Assembly: GCA_034932685.1 (NCBI GenBank)
Contig: JAYFOM010000003.1
Location: 1 to 41,142 of the forward strand
DNA length: 41,142 bases
Direction of reading: 5' to 3'
From: JAQUCI01 sp034932685
Lineage (GTDB): Bacteria > Bacillota_I > Bacilli_A > Erysipelotrichales > Erysipelotrichaceae
The stretch's first letter is position 1. Each line of letters starts with the position of its first letter. Positions 1-8,862 of the stretch are shown here, piece by piece. The translations under genes were made by a program, and so were the position numbers. A model generated the notes under the pieces. That model saw nothing but the letters and a program-made list of their open reading frames with translations. It was not told where the DNA came from and ran no database searches.

Positions 1-50
1 TTCGTAAATCCGGTGAGTAATCCACCACTCTTGGATAACTTCCCTCAAAG

Positions 51-100
51 TAAAAATCCGTGATTATCCTTCCGGCTTAGAACCAGACCTCAAATCACGG
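51..100 (-). terminator. Large hairpin followed by a T-rich tract, probable rlmD terminator
   Basis: On the minus strand the arms CCGTGATT and AATCACGG (93-100 and 58-65) pair perfectly. Inside them a second helix, TCTGGTT with AGCCGGA around a CTA loop, forms across a purine-rich symmetric internal loop. The sequence then runs ATTTTTA. It lies about 30 bases after the rlmD stop and is the only terminator-like element there. It is longer and more structured than the other terminators in this window, so a structured RNA that continues past position 1 is also possible. Confidence 0.5.
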
Positions 101-131
101 AAAGCCTTTATTTACTTATCTTATTACACGC

Positions 132-1289
132 TTACTTATCTACCCTTGACATCAATACTACCGTCTCAACGTGCTCAGTAAAAGGGAACATATCAACAGG
201 TTGAATCTTCTTAACATCATAATGCTTGCTTAAAACAGCTAGATCATTCGCTAGCGTTACCGGGTTACATGAAATATATACAATGCTCTTAGGTGCTACT
301 TGTATTAGTGCATCCAAAAAAGTTTTTTCACAACCCTTTCTTGGTGGATCAACGATTACAACATCAAGCTTCTTTTTATTCTGTGCCATCATTAACATAT
401 ACTTTGCAGCATCAGCGTTTACGAAATCAATATTATCAATATTGTTTAATTTAGCATTTGCGATAGCATCTTTGATCGCTTCTTTATTCAATTCAACACC
501 AATTACTTCTTTAACTTTCTTACTAGCCAATATTCCAATTGTACCTGTTCCACAATAAGCATCAAGTAGTGTCATATTGCTAGATAAATTAGCGTAATCA
601 ATCGCTGTTTGATATATGACTTCTGTTTGTTGGGGATTGATTTGGTAGAAAGAAGTTGGTGAGATCATAAAACGATAATCAAACAATTGATCTTCTATTT
701 TACCCTTACCATAAAGAACTTCACTTTTCTCTCCAAGTATCATACTAGTCTTTCTTTTATTAACATTATGGATGATCGTGGTGATATTAGGATGAAGTTT
801 AATTAACGCTTTAACAAAGTCTTTCTTTGATGGAAACATAAATGACCCGGTCACTAATATGACCATTATCTGTTTACTATGATAGCCATATCTAATTTGC
901 ACATGACGAAGAAAACCTTCTAATCGATCCTCATCAAATGGTCTTAATTTGAAATCTTTCATTAAACCTTTTATTGTTTGTACTATTTTGTCAGCTGTCT
1001 CTTCTTGAATTTGACAGCGATCTATATCTACAACACGATGCGTAGAAGTTTGATAAGTACCACAAATGATATTTTTTCTGCGATCTGTTTTAAACGCTGC
1101 TTGTATTTTGTGACGATAGAAATATGGGTTTTCCATACCAATAATCTTATTAACACGACAAAAACCACTAAGCAAAGAATTTACTTTATCTTGCTTAATC
1201 AATAGTTGTTTAAAATATGGTATGCCTTGGTATTGACATCCACCACATTCTTTCGCATATGGACATGTCTTTAAAACGAGTTGGTTCAT
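132..1289 (-). CDS. rlmD: 23S rRNA (uracil-C5)-methyltransferase, RlmD/RumA family
   Basis: SAM-dependent enzyme that makes 5-methyluridine in 23S rRNA (U1939 or U747 class). The N-terminus carries the iron-sulfur cysteines C9, C15 and C18 (CPYAKECGGC). The Rossmann SAM-binding motif DAYCGTGTIG, the DPPRKGC motif and the catalytic-cysteine motif YISCNP follow in the second half. At 385 residues it is shorter than the common 430-460 residue RlmD/RlmCD, because it starts directly at the Fe-S motif and lacks an N-terminal TRAM domain. The start at 1289 has CAGGAG upstream. It is the last gene of the probable asnB-GNAT-rlmD unit. Whether it methylates one or two positions cannot be told from sequence. 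Family assignment is secure. Confidence 0.92.
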   Translation of the reverse strand: MNQLVLKTCPYAKECGGCQYQGIPYFKQLLIKQDKVNSLLSGFCRVNKIIGMENPYFYRHKIQAAFKTDRRKNIICGTYQTSTHRVVDIDRCQIQEETADKIVQTIKGLMKDFKLRPFDEDRLEGFLRHVQIRYGYHSKQIMVILVTGSFMFPSKKDFVKALIKLHPNITTIIHNVNKRKTSMILGEKSEVLYGKGKIEDQLFDYRFMISPTSFYQINPQQTEVIYQTAIDYANLSSNMTLLDAYCGTGTIGILASKKVKEVIGVELNKEAIKDAIANAKLNNIDNIDFVNADAAKYMLMMAQNKKKLDVVIVDPPRKGCEKTFLDALIQVAPKSIVYISCNPVTLANDLAVLSKHYDVKKIQPVDMFPFTEHVETVVLMSRVDK

Positions 1290-1359
1290 CTTTTTACTCC
1301 TGAATTCATCTAATGATAACTTTTATCAAGAGAAACGACAACACAAATTTTAATGAATG

Positions 1360-1836
1360 TTATTTTGCTAAGTCTATTATATCTGCTTTATCTAATCTAA
1401 AGATAGTCCAGTTTTTTAATGGTTTAGCTTTGATTGATAAATAGAAGTCAATACTAGGTTTATTCCAATCTAAACAAACCCACTCCATTCTTTCACATCC
1501 AGTATCACTAGCAATCTTTGCTAGTTCTTTTAATATTGCTTTACCATAACCTTTACTACGATAATCTGGTTTAACATAAAGATCTTCAATATATAATCCA
1601 GCTTTACCAGTGAAAGTTGAAAAATTGTAGAAGTAAATTGCATATCCCACTTCGATATCATCATCTATCACAAACATAACTTCAGCTGCTTTTTTCTCAA
1701 ACAACCATTCTTTTAATGATTCTGTAGTAGCTGTTACCTCATCAAGCATTTTCTCATAAGTTGCTAACTCTTTGATGAAGGTTAGTATCAAATCAACATC
1801 GTTTATTGTAGCAACTCTAAACATATGATTATTCAT
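1360..1836 (-). CDS. GNAT family N-acetyltransferase (diamine acetyltransferase-like)
   Basis: A 158-residue single-domain acetyltransferase. The acetyl-CoA pyrophosphate loop is visible as RSKGYGKAIL near residue 94. The preceding strand LYIEDLYVKPDYR is typical of the spermidine/spermine or thialysine acetyltransferase branch (SAT-like), and the end motif WNKPSIDFYLSIKA fits the same group. It begins 5 bases after the asnB stop, so it is probably translated from the asnB message and shares its T-box control. The substrate is not determined. A polyamine or another small amine is the likeliest guess from the family. Confidence 0.85.
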   Translation of the reverse strand: MNNHMFRVATINDVDLILTFIKELATYEKMLDEVTATTESLKEWLFEKKAAEVMFVIDDDIEVGYAIYFYNFSTFTGKAGLYIEDLYVKPDYRSKGYGKAILKELAKIASDTGCERMEWVCLDWNKPSIDFYLSIKAKPLKNWTIFRLDKADIIDLAK

Positions 1837-1841
1837 CGTTT

Positions 1842-3416
1842 TTATTTCCCGCTATCACCATAATTACTTAAAACACGTGCACTTGGATCATCAACTGCAC
1901 AGTTTGGCCAACTTGCATTTGGCATCCAATAGCCAGGGATCCAGTCATGTCTTTGTGGATAGAATTCTTCAAATATCTCACGATAATACAAAGCTTCTGG
2001 TGTTTGTGGTGGGCAATGAAGATATTTCGTTTGAGCTTTTTTCACATCATCCATCGTATATAAGCTATTGGCATGTTTCTTAAGTTCATCAACCATTGAA
2101 TGTCCTACTGCATCACTAAACGCTGCTTTCTCTCGCCATAATATCTCTTCAGGTAATAAATTATCATCAGCAAAAGCTTCTCTTAATAAGTATTTACCTT
2201 TACCAGTGGTATTCATTTTCAATTCTGGTTTTATCGATAATACATCTTTAACAAATGCTAGATCACCAAACGGAACACGTGCTTCAAGTGACCAAGCAGC
2301 AATACAACGATCTGCTCTTAAAACATCATATAAGTATAATTCCTTAATTCTCTTTATACTTTCTTCTTGGAATTCATGACCATTTGGAGCAAAATCCGTA
2401 TATTTATAACCAAAGAGCTCATCACTGATCTCACCGGAAAGTAGTACTTTGATATCTGTTTCTTGCTTAATATACTTACATACTAAATACATTCCCATAC
2501 TTGCTCTAATTGTCGTGATATCATATGTCTCTAAATGATAAATGACATCTCTTACTGCCTTTAATACATCGTCCATTGTCATCGTAACCTCATGATGATG
2601 ACTACCAATGAAATCAGCAACTTGCTTAGCATATTTAAGATCAATGGCATCTTTTGCCATTCCAATCGCAAAGGTATCAATAGGCTCTTTTGTAAGACGT
2701 TGAGCGATAGCACATACTAAACTTGAATCTAAACCACCACTTAGTAGATATCCTACTGGAACATCACTGATCAGTCTTTTAGTAATGCCATCAGTCAATC
2801 TATCTTTGATCATTTTTAAGGCTTGTTCAGGTGTATCAATTGTATCAGTAACCTTTGTTATCTTAGCATAGTCTGTAAACTTACCATCAATATAGATGTT
2901 TCCTGGTGGAAAGGGTGTTATTTCATCACAGATGTCTTGTAAACCCTTCGCTTCAGAAGCAAAGGCCATTTTACCATTTTCTTTTAAACGTCCATAAAAC
3001 ATTGGTCTAATACCAATAGGATCTCGTGCTGCCACTACTTGGTGACGTGCTTTATCATATAAAACAAATACAAACTCAGCATCAAGCTCTTTAGCCATTA
3101 ACATTCCTTTATGTAAATATAAAGGAATCAAACTCTCACAATCACTCCCTGAAACAAATGGATAATCATTGTAATAAGCTCTTAAGCTTTCGTTATTATA
3201 GATTTCGCCATTACATACCAAACATACTTCATCTGTATCAAATGGTTGCATACCTTTTTCAGAAGTGTCAATGATCGATAAACGATGAAAGCCGAAACTG
3301 TATTCTTTATCAGTTAATATTCTTGATTGATCTGGTCCGCGATGTTGTAGTTTAGCAAATGCCTTCTCGAAAGCTTCTTTGCTAATTTGTCCCTCAGTAA
3401 ATAAAAATCCACACAT
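1842..3416 (-). CDS. asnB: Asparagine synthase B (glutamine-hydrolysing)
   Basis: Converts aspartate, glutamine and ATP to asparagine, glutamate and AMP. The N-terminal glutaminase domain (class II, Ntn fold) starts MCGF, so Cys2 becomes the nucleophile after Met removal. RLSIID and CNGEIYN are the expected glutaminase motifs. The C-terminal synthetase domain has the PP-loop SGGLDSS at residues 226-232 and the LSGEISDELFGY motif. Length (524 residues) matches the AsnB family. The start at 3416 follows AGGAGG with good spacing. The 250-base leader is a T-box whose specifier reads AAC, an asparagine codon, which supports both the product and its regulation by uncharged tRNA-Asn. Confidence 0.95.
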   Translation of the reverse strand: MCGFLFTEGQISKEAFEKAFAKLQHRGPDQSRILTDKEYSFGFHRLSIIDTSEKGMQPFDTDEVCLVCNGEIYNNESLRAYYNDYPFVSGSDCESLIPLYLHKGMLMAKELDAEFVFVLYDKARHQVVAARDPIGIRPMFYGRLKENGKMAFASEAKGLQDICDEITPFPPGNIYIDGKFTDYAKITKVTDTIDTPEQALKMIKDRLTDGITKRLISDVPVGYLLSGGLDSSLVCAIAQRLTKEPIDTFAIGMAKDAIDLKYAKQVADFIGSHHHEVTMTMDDVLKAVRDVIYHLETYDITTIRASMGMYLVCKYIKQETDIKVLLSGEISDELFGYKYTDFAPNGHEFQEESIKRIKELYLYDVLRADRCIAAWSLEARVPFGDLAFVKDVLSIKPELKMNTTGKGKYLLREAFADDNLLPEEILWREKAAFSDAVGHSMVDELKKHANSLYTMDDVKKAQTKYLHCPPQTPEALYYREIFEEFYPQRHDWIPGYWMPNASWPNCAVDDPSARVLSNYGDSGK

Positions 3417-3437
3417 AATGATACCTCCTACATTATA

Positions 3438-3680
3438 AAAGGCAGCCTATCCCTAAGGGACGAAGGCTGCCTCCGTGGTACCACCCTATTTATCAGTTTC
3501 CTGATCTCTTATCGGGTCCTATGAACCCTTCAGCATATAACGTCGCTTATACGTCAAGTTCTACTCCTAATGTTTCGACTTGCACTCAAAGGGGTTACCT
3601 AATTATAGTATTCCTGTTGGCTTTCACCGGCCCAACTCGCTTTATAGACCTTCTATAATTGACATATCCTTATCACTGTT
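3438..3680 (-). promoter_or_regulatory. T-box leader with Asn (AAC) specifier controlling asnB
   Basis: The conserved T-box GGGTGGTACCACGG is at 3473-3486 on the minus strand. It is followed by a terminator with arms GGCAGCC and GGCTGCC and a T run (3437-3471). Upstream, stem I can be folded: AATTATAG pairs with CTATAATT, and the distal part shows the AG bulge and GGTGAAAGCC loop. Just after the 3' arm the specifier loop contains AAC at 3594-3596. Uncharged tRNA-Asn would stabilise the antiterminator and allow transcription of asnB. The base after AAC is C rather than the usual purine, so the specifier call is good but not certain. Confidence 0.93.
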
Positions 3681-3687
3681 TGATTTA

Positions 3688-3716
3688 TTTATACCCTATA
3701 TTTGCTTAAATGTCAC
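3688..3716 (-). promoter_or_regulatory. Probable promoter of the T-box/asnB unit
   Basis: GTGACA at 3711-3716 and TATAAA at 3688-3693 are separated by 17 bases. This places transcription start just before the T-box stem I. Confidence 0.6.
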
Positions 3717-3719
3717 GCA

Positions 3720-4109
3720 AATTTAAATATTAATCTATTTTTTCTTGTAACTATCGATTTTTTGGTTTATTCATAAATTACTGTTTTATACGATGACACA
3801 GATAGTATTTTTTCATTTTCAAATCTTATTATCTATTATTTCCTATTTTCGTTTGCTTACAAAGCAATCTGCTTAACCTGAATGATACAAATTATTTTCT
3901 AATTCATTCGATTCTTATGAATTATAATATTAAAGTCATGATTCCTTTTTCCGCTAGTTGAACTACGTCAACATACTTCTTCCTTAACTATCATCTCTTC
4001 TTATTTATTGAAATTTTACTATTATTTATCTTATATAATATACTCAAATGATTAAATAAAGAATACTTACTATTTATAATTTTCGTCATCAATCTATATA
4101 GAATGATAA
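3720..4109. other. AT-rich intergenic stretch with no supported gene
   Basis: About 390 bases with stops in all frames. One minus-strand run near 3955-4015 reads KKYVDVVQLAEKGIMTLIL before a stop. It could be a remnant of a small protein but has no start or ribosome binding site. No repeat or RNA gene was recognised. Confidence 0.5.
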
Positions 4110-4316
4110 CTAATCAATTTTACTTAGATTTTCAATATACAACGATATTTCACCGCAATTTGGACAAACTGCTACTTGTATTTTGTCTAAGTCTTTTGAA
4201 GAAAACGCATTAGTAGAATCACTTAATTTCACATTGGCCACCCCAGCAAACAAGCTTGATATTGATAATCCATATCCATCTTTCATTACAGTTTTACATC
4301 TTAGGCATTTTCTCAT
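4110..4316 (-). CDS. Small zinc-ribbon protein of unknown function
   Basis: A 68-residue protein with two CxxC knuckles, CLRCKT near the N-terminus and CPNCGE near residue 51, which together can bind one zinc ion. The middle is Ser/Gly/Ala-rich. Similar small proteins ending in a VAVCPNCGEISLYIE-type segment are common in Bacillota and are annotated only as hypothetical or nucleic-acid-binding zinc ribbons. The gene stands alone, between decayed sequence on the right and the asnB leader region on the left. No strong Shine-Dalgarno was seen, but the pattern of cysteines argues that it is real. Function is unknown. Confidence 0.65.
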   Translation of the reverse strand: MRKCLRCKTVMKDGYGLSISSLFAGVANVKLSDSTNAFSSKDLDKIQVAVCPNCGEISLYIENLSKID

Positions 4317-4449
4317 ATAAATCTTCTTTCTATATTATTCATCATAAACATATTTAATAATGGATCAGTCAAGAAATATTAGGATTTCATCTATTCACAT
4401 AGATAATTGTGATAAGCATTTTTACATCATTTTTACAGTTCATTATTCT

Positions 4450-4740
4450 TTATAGAATTATTAGTTTGCAAAATGGATTTGCTGGAAATGCTGGGGACCA
4501 ACATCCATTATCAAATGTAGCTTCATATGTATGATTTGCCAAATATCCTAGAAGCTCTATCACTTTATTTCTCGCCCATGCTCCTAAGTCAGGAATTCCA
4601 AGAAAGCTTACAACCCATTCGCCTAAAATTGCTCCACTTATAAAAATAACAATCTTATATACTAAAGGACTTACTCTATCAATAACATTATAAGGATTAA
4701 TGAAATTTATTAATTTAGCAAATATATTATAACAATTATT
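4450..4740 (-). pseudogene. Fragment of a paralogue of the exported Cys protein at 9498-9923
   Basis: An open stretch of about 96 codons with no ATG, GTG or TTG start ends in DNGCWSPAFPANPFCKLII. The exported protein at 9498-9923 ends in DNGCWSFEFPANPFCKIII. The preceding segments also align: a hydrophobic helix, an acidic amphipathic helix and a GY..(N/A)HTY motif. Many differences between the two tails are synonymous, so the tail was under selection. A hydrophobic run (LIITKIIVIIYLLN) lies just upstream in the neighbouring frame and could be the lost signal peptide after a frameshift. Alternatively it is an active gene with an unrecognised start, but no ribosome binding site supports that. 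Confidence 0.72.
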
Positions 4741-5119
4741 TTAGTTATAATCAATTTAATACATTATATTTTCATTTTAAGTATTTTTAGGAGCATCAAT
4801 TAAATTTAAAAGCAATTTTAAATTTATTTTAAAATTGCATCTACGACTTCAGAACTCTTTTTCTGAAAGAATTTCATTATTGTACAATTAAAAATCGATC
4901 AACCACTTAATATTGTAACTCAAAAGCCTTTTAAACCTTTGAACTAAATTTTCATTGACCTATCATTAATAGCAATAAAGTAAATATGGAGCGAAATGAA
5001 ATCAACAATTGATAAAATTTTTCATTATCCTGAGTTAATGTATCTCTTGACATATCAAACGTAATCACGATAAACACAATGCTAATAATTTGTGTAAATC
5101 AACTAATAATGCAATTAAT
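4741..5119. other. Decayed AT-rich spacer with a small membrane-protein-like fragment
   Basis: The stretch contains an AT-only perfect hairpin (arms CAATTTTAAA and TTTAAAATTG near 4813-4837). It also has a minus-strand open frame at 4952-5098 encoding two hydrophobic segments around a DMSRDTLTQDNEKF loop, without a credible start. It sits directly downstream of nadE and upstream of the peptide fragment. It may be the remains of a partner gene, but this is not provable here. Confidence 0.4.
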
Positions 5120-6988
5120 TCAATCTGACATTTTCAAAATACTGCCTCTTAATGTTAGATAACGATCAGAAACTAAAAACTTCAATTGAGCTTCACGAAA
5201 GTCATTACCATAGCTACCACGACTTACCATAACGATCGGTGGCATCTGAATGCGTTTAAACACATTCAATGATATCGTCTTTAATAACCATTCTAAATCT
5301 TCAATAAAAGCCTGTGGTTTATCAAGGCCATAATATTTGAGCCATTTACCTATTTCACTTTGATAGATCGACCCATCAAGATAAGCCTGCATGATATCTT
5401 CTATTTTAGCTGTTGGATATTCAAGTAACTTACTAACCAAATAATCATGATAAAACCACTTCATTGGATCAATCTGATCTTCTTTTAATTCCGCAGATGG
5501 TTTCATTGCCCACAACATCTTATCATCTATTTGTTCTGGTAAAAGATTAGTTGGAATAACTTGTTTACTAAAAACATGATTTATTTCTTCAGCCAATTCA
5601 AACAATTGCACTTTGGTAAGATCTCCCAACGGACTCAAGGCACCAATAGTGTCCCCATACAATGTACAATAGCCTAACGCGATTTCGATCTTGTTGCCAT
5701 TGTTGATCACAACCCCGTTTTCACATGCAGCGAAGCTTGATAATAAGTGACCCCTAATACGCGCTTGACTATTTTCTAAGCTTAAACCCTTATCACTATC
5801 ATGATAACCATACTTTTGCATTGTTAAAGTAGTCGCCTTAACGATATCCTCAATACTTCCTTGATGATACTTGATCATTAAGTTTTCTGCTAGTACTCTT
5901 GCGTTATCCTTTGTTGTATCACTGTTATATCGAGATGCCATATTATACCCAATGATTCGCTTATTACCTAAAGCTAACACAAGTAAAGCAGCGTTTACTG
6001 AACTATCTAAACCACCAGATAAACCAATTATCCAGTTAACATTTTTTGCGAAGACTTGTTGATCAAACTCTTTTATGGCACAAGTCAATGCACTTAAAAG
6101 TTTATGATCATTTTTAGTTCTAAGCTGTGTTTCTTCAAGTTCAAAAATCTTTAGTTCTTCTTTAAACTCATCATTAAGCGATAATTGTCTTTTACCACGC
6201 TGATCATAAAGCGTACTATCACCATCAAAGACCATCACCGTCTTGCCATTATTTTGCATTCCAACATTATTGACATAGATAAATGGTACAAAATGCTCAT
6301 TGTTATTAACATGCATGACAATGTTTTTATCGCGTGAAGTTTCTTTGCCAATAGTCCATGGTGAACAAGAGATATTAATGATCATATCAACACCTTGTTC
6401 AAGATAGTTCTTTGTTACATCAAGCGGATAATCTTCACTCCACATATCTTCACATATCTCAATGCCAATTCGATATTCTGCTTTATTGATATTAAAGATA
6501 AAAGGTGCTATTAAACTATTGATTGGTAGATCCTTCTTTAAACAGAGATCAATCCCACTGGTAAAGTAGCGTGAATCATCAAAAATACGATAGTCAGGAT
6601 TCAAATGCTTGATATATAGTCCTGGCAGTTCATCATTTGTCTTCTTTACCCATTTTCTTTGATAACAAAAATAAGCACCATTACTTTTTAAAGGACGACC
6701 GTCTCTTCCTTTTTTTACATTAGCTATTTCTTGATATACAAGATTACCATAAATGATTCCAATATTATCAGATAGCTCTAAAATTCTATCATTATAATCA
6801 ATTAGTGTTTCACAAAAATAATGATCTAAATATTTGTCTTGTAAAAAGTATCCTGAAATACACATCTCAGGAAAGATGATCAAATCAGCTTTGGCTGCTT
6901 CAGCTTTTTCGATCCACTCTTTCATGATGTTAAAGTTTCTTTCAGGTTGACCGGCATAAACATTCATTTGGGCAATCGCAATCTTCAT
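5120..6988 (-). CDS. nadE: Glutamine-dependent NAD+ synthetase
   Basis: Last step of NAD synthesis: nicotinic acid adenine dinucleotide, ATP and glutamine (or ammonia) give NAD+. The N-terminal carbon-nitrogen hydrolase domain (about 1-280) has the catalytic triad E41 (FPEM), Lys near 115 (KWVKKTNDELPG) and C179 (IEICEDMW). It supplies ammonia to the C-terminal synthetase domain, whose ATP PP-loop SGGLDSS is at 324-330 and is followed by the ALGYCTLYGDTIGALSPLGDLTK region. The length of 622 residues matches the glutamine-dependent two-domain form. A promoter TTGTAC-17-TATGAT (7019-7047) precedes it, with AGAGGTG as ribosome binding site. It is monocistronic and divergent from the ABC exporter. 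Confidence 0.95.
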   Translation of the reverse strand: MKIAIAQMNVYAGQPERNFNIMKEWIEKAEAAKADLIIFPEMCISGYFLQDKYLDHYFCETLIDYNDRILELSDNIGIIYGNLVYQEIANVKKGRDGRPLKSNGAYFCYQRKWVKKTNDELPGLYIKHLNPDYRIFDDSRYFTSGIDLCLKKDLPINSLIAPFIFNINKAEYRIGIEICEDMWSEDYPLDVTKNYLEQGVDMIINISCSPWTIGKETSRDKNIVMHVNNNEHFVPFIYVNNVGMQNNGKTVMVFDGDSTLYDQRGKRQLSLNDEFKEELKIFELEETQLRTKNDHKLLSALTCAIKEFDQQVFAKNVNWIIGLSGGLDSSVNAALLVLALGNKRIIGYNMASRYNSDTTKDNARVLAENLMIKYHQGSIEDIVKATTLTMQKYGYHDSDKGLSLENSQARIRGHLLSSFAACENGVVINNGNKIEIALGYCTLYGDTIGALSPLGDLTKVQLFELAEEINHVFSKQVIPTNLLPEQIDDKMLWAMKPSAELKEDQIDPMKWFYHDYLVSKLLEYPTAKIEDIMQAYLDGSIYQSEIGKWLKYYGLDKPQAFIEDLEWLLKTISLNVFKRIQMPPIVMVSRGSYGNDFREAQLKFLVSDRYLTLRGSILKMSD

Positions 6989-7018
6989 ATCACACCTCTT
7001 TAACTATCCATTTTCTAT

Positions 7019-7047
7019 ATCATAATTTATTCATAGTCATAGTACAA
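7019..7047 (-). promoter_or_regulatory. nadE promoter
   Basis: TTGTAC (7042-7047) and TATGAT (7019-7024) lie 17 bases apart, about 30 bases upstream of the nadE start. Confidence 0.6.
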
Positions 7048-7085
7048 ACATGTTCTGCTTATATTATCTTGTTTCTTGCCGTAGT

Positions 7086-7114
7086 TTGCAAATACTAACT
7101 GCTTATCTTATAAT
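7086..7114 (+). promoter_or_regulatory. Promoter of the ABC exporter
   Basis: TTGCAA (7086-7091) and a perfect TATAAT (7109-7114) are 17 bases apart. Transcription would begin near 7121. This leaves no room for a ribosome binding site before the ATG at 7129 and favours the ATG at 7150, which has GGAGAG before it. Confidence 0.72.
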
Positions 7115-7149
7115 TAAACAAGAAATTTATGTTGGAGAGTTCACTTAGT

Positions 7150-8862
7150 ATGTTAAAAAGATTCCTTAATTATTATAAACCTGTAAAGAAAATACTTATC
7201 TTTGATCTTATTTGCGCGCTACTAGTCGCGGTTTTTGATTTATTTTACCCCATGATCACTCGTAATATCATCAATATTTATGTTCCGGATCGCAATCTTA
7301 GATTAATGATCACATGGTTAATAGTATTAGCTGTACTTTACGTAATTAAGATTTTTCTGAACTACTTTATTACTTATTATGGTCATGTTATGGGTGTTAA
7401 GATGCAAGCTCATATGCGTAAAGATATGTTTGAACATCTTCAAGATTTACCATTTGTTTTTTTTGATGAAAATAAAACTGGCACCATAACATCAAGGATT
7501 GTTAATGACTTAATGGAAATTTCAGAATTAGCCCATCATGGTCCTGAGGATCTATTTATTTCTTCAATCATGTTGATTGGTTCTTTTTCAATATTAAGTA
7601 TGATCAATCTACCTTTAGCTTTAATCGTTTTCGCATTTGTACCCTTATTACTATTCATTGCGTTAAAACTAAGATCTCGCATGGAAGAAACATTTTTAAA
7701 GAGTCGCGAGGCGATTGGTGAAGTCAATGCCAATCTTGAAAACAGCATCTCTGGCATCAGAGTATCAAAAGCTTTCACCAATCGCGAAAGCGAAATTGAG
7801 AAATTTGATCGTAATAATAATTTCTTCCAAGAAACGCGAAAAAGAGCTTATAAAGTAATGGCAGAATTTCATACAGGCACTACATTTGTGACTGATGTCT
7901 TAAATATCGTTGTATTATCTGCTGGTGGTTTCTTTTTCTATAATGGACTGATTGATTTCGGTGACTTTGCGGCTTTCATATTATACATCGGTAACTTTCT
8001 TAATCCTATTCGTCGCTTGATCAACTTTGTTGAACAGTTTCAAGCTGGTCAATCAGGCTTTAAACGCTTTGATCAAATCATGAATGAAAAGGTCGAAAAT
8101 GATTCCCCTAATGCAAAACCGATTGAAACGATTAAAGGTTATATCAAATTTGATGATGTTAGTTTCTCATATGATGAAGGTAAAGATATCTTAAAGAATA
8201 TCAGTTTTGAAATAAGTGCTGGTAAAACAATAGCCTTTGTTGGACCATCAGGCGGAGGTAAGACAACCTTATGTCACTTGATTCCACGCTTTTATGAAGT
8301 GGAAAGCGGAACAATCACTATTGATGATATTGATATCAAAGATTTCACAAGAAAATCACTCAGACAAAATATTGGTATTGTTCAACAGGAAGTATTCTTA
8401 TTTACTGGAACAGTTTATGAAAATATCGTTATCGGTAAGCTTGATGCGACTAAAGAAGAAGTCATCCAAGCCGCTAAGCAAGCAAATATTCATGATCACA
8501 TCATGACCTTGCCTGATGGCTATGATACTTATATTGGTGAAAGAGGAGTAAAACTTTCTGGCGGTCAAAAACAAAGAATATCAATTGCTCGTGTTTTCTT
8601 GAAAAATCCACCAATATTAATTCTAGATGAAGCCACATCGGCCTTAGATAATGCGACAGAATTACTGATCCAAAACGCCTTAGAAGAGTTATCAAAAGGC
8701 AGAACTACTGTTGTTGTAGCTCATCGGTTATCTACGATCAAAGCCGCTGATGAGATTATTGTGATCACCGACCATGGTATTGAAGAACGTGGTGATCATC
8801 ATAAACTATTAGCTGAAGATGGTATTTACGCTAAGTTGTATAATTCTCAATTCAAACAATAA
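7150..8862 (+). CDS. ABC exporter half-transporter (ATP-binding/permease, multidrug or lipid type)
   Basis: A fused transporter. The N-terminal membrane domain with six helices (about residues 1-310) is followed by a nucleotide-binding domain with Walker A GPSGGGKTT, signature LSGGQKQR, Walker B ILILDEATSALD and H-loop VVAHRLST. At 570 residues it is typical of homodimeric MsbA/BmrA/Sav1866-type exporters. No adjacent half-transporter partner is present, so a homodimer is likely. The frame extends to an ATG at 7129, but promoter and ribosome binding site positions favour 7150 (N-terminus MLKRFLNYYKP, as in relatives). It is the only complete plus-strand gene of the window. The substrate is unknown. 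Confidence 0.92.
   Translation: MLKRFLNYYKPVKKILIFDLICALLVAVFDLFYPMITRNIINIYVPDRNLRLMITWLIVLAVLYVIKIFLNYFITYYGHVMGVKMQAHMRKDMFEHLQDLPFVFFDENKTGTITSRIVNDLMEISELAHHGPEDLFISSIMLIGSFSILSMINLPLALIVFAFVPLLLFIALKLRSRMEETFLKSREAIGEVNANLENSISGIRVSKAFTNRESEIEKFDRNNNFFQETRKRAYKVMAEFHTGTTFVTDVLNIVVLSAGGFFFYNGLIDFGDFAAFILYIGNFLNPIRRLINFVEQFQAGQSGFKRFDQIMNEKVENDSPNAKPIETIKGYIKFDDVSFSYDEGKDILKNISFEISAGKTIAFVGPSGGGKTTLCHLIPRFYEVESGTITIDDIDIKDFTRKSLRQNIGIVQQEVFLFTGTVYENIVIGKLDATKEEVIQAAKQANIHDHIMTLPDGYDTYIGERGVKLSGGQKQRISIARVFLKNPPILILDEATSALDNATELLIQNALEELSKGRTTVVVAHRLSTIKAADEIIVITDHGIEERGDHHKLLAEDGIYAKLYNSQFKQ

Noticed and set aside
58..100. Hairpin considered as signal-recognition-particle RNA or a riboswitch
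   Set aside because: The GGTCTGG...CCGGAAGGA similarity to the SRP core is partial, and the remaining conserved bases are absent. No riboswitch consensus fits.
3955..4015. Minus-strand run reading KKYVDVVQLAEKGIMTLIL, possible small gene
   Set aside because: About twenty codons with no start codon or ribosome binding site and a stop right after. Too short to support beyond a remnant guess.
4813..4837. AT-only perfect hairpin as a terminator
   Set aside because: It has no GC pairs and no following T run tied to a gene, so it is probably chance in AT-rich DNA.
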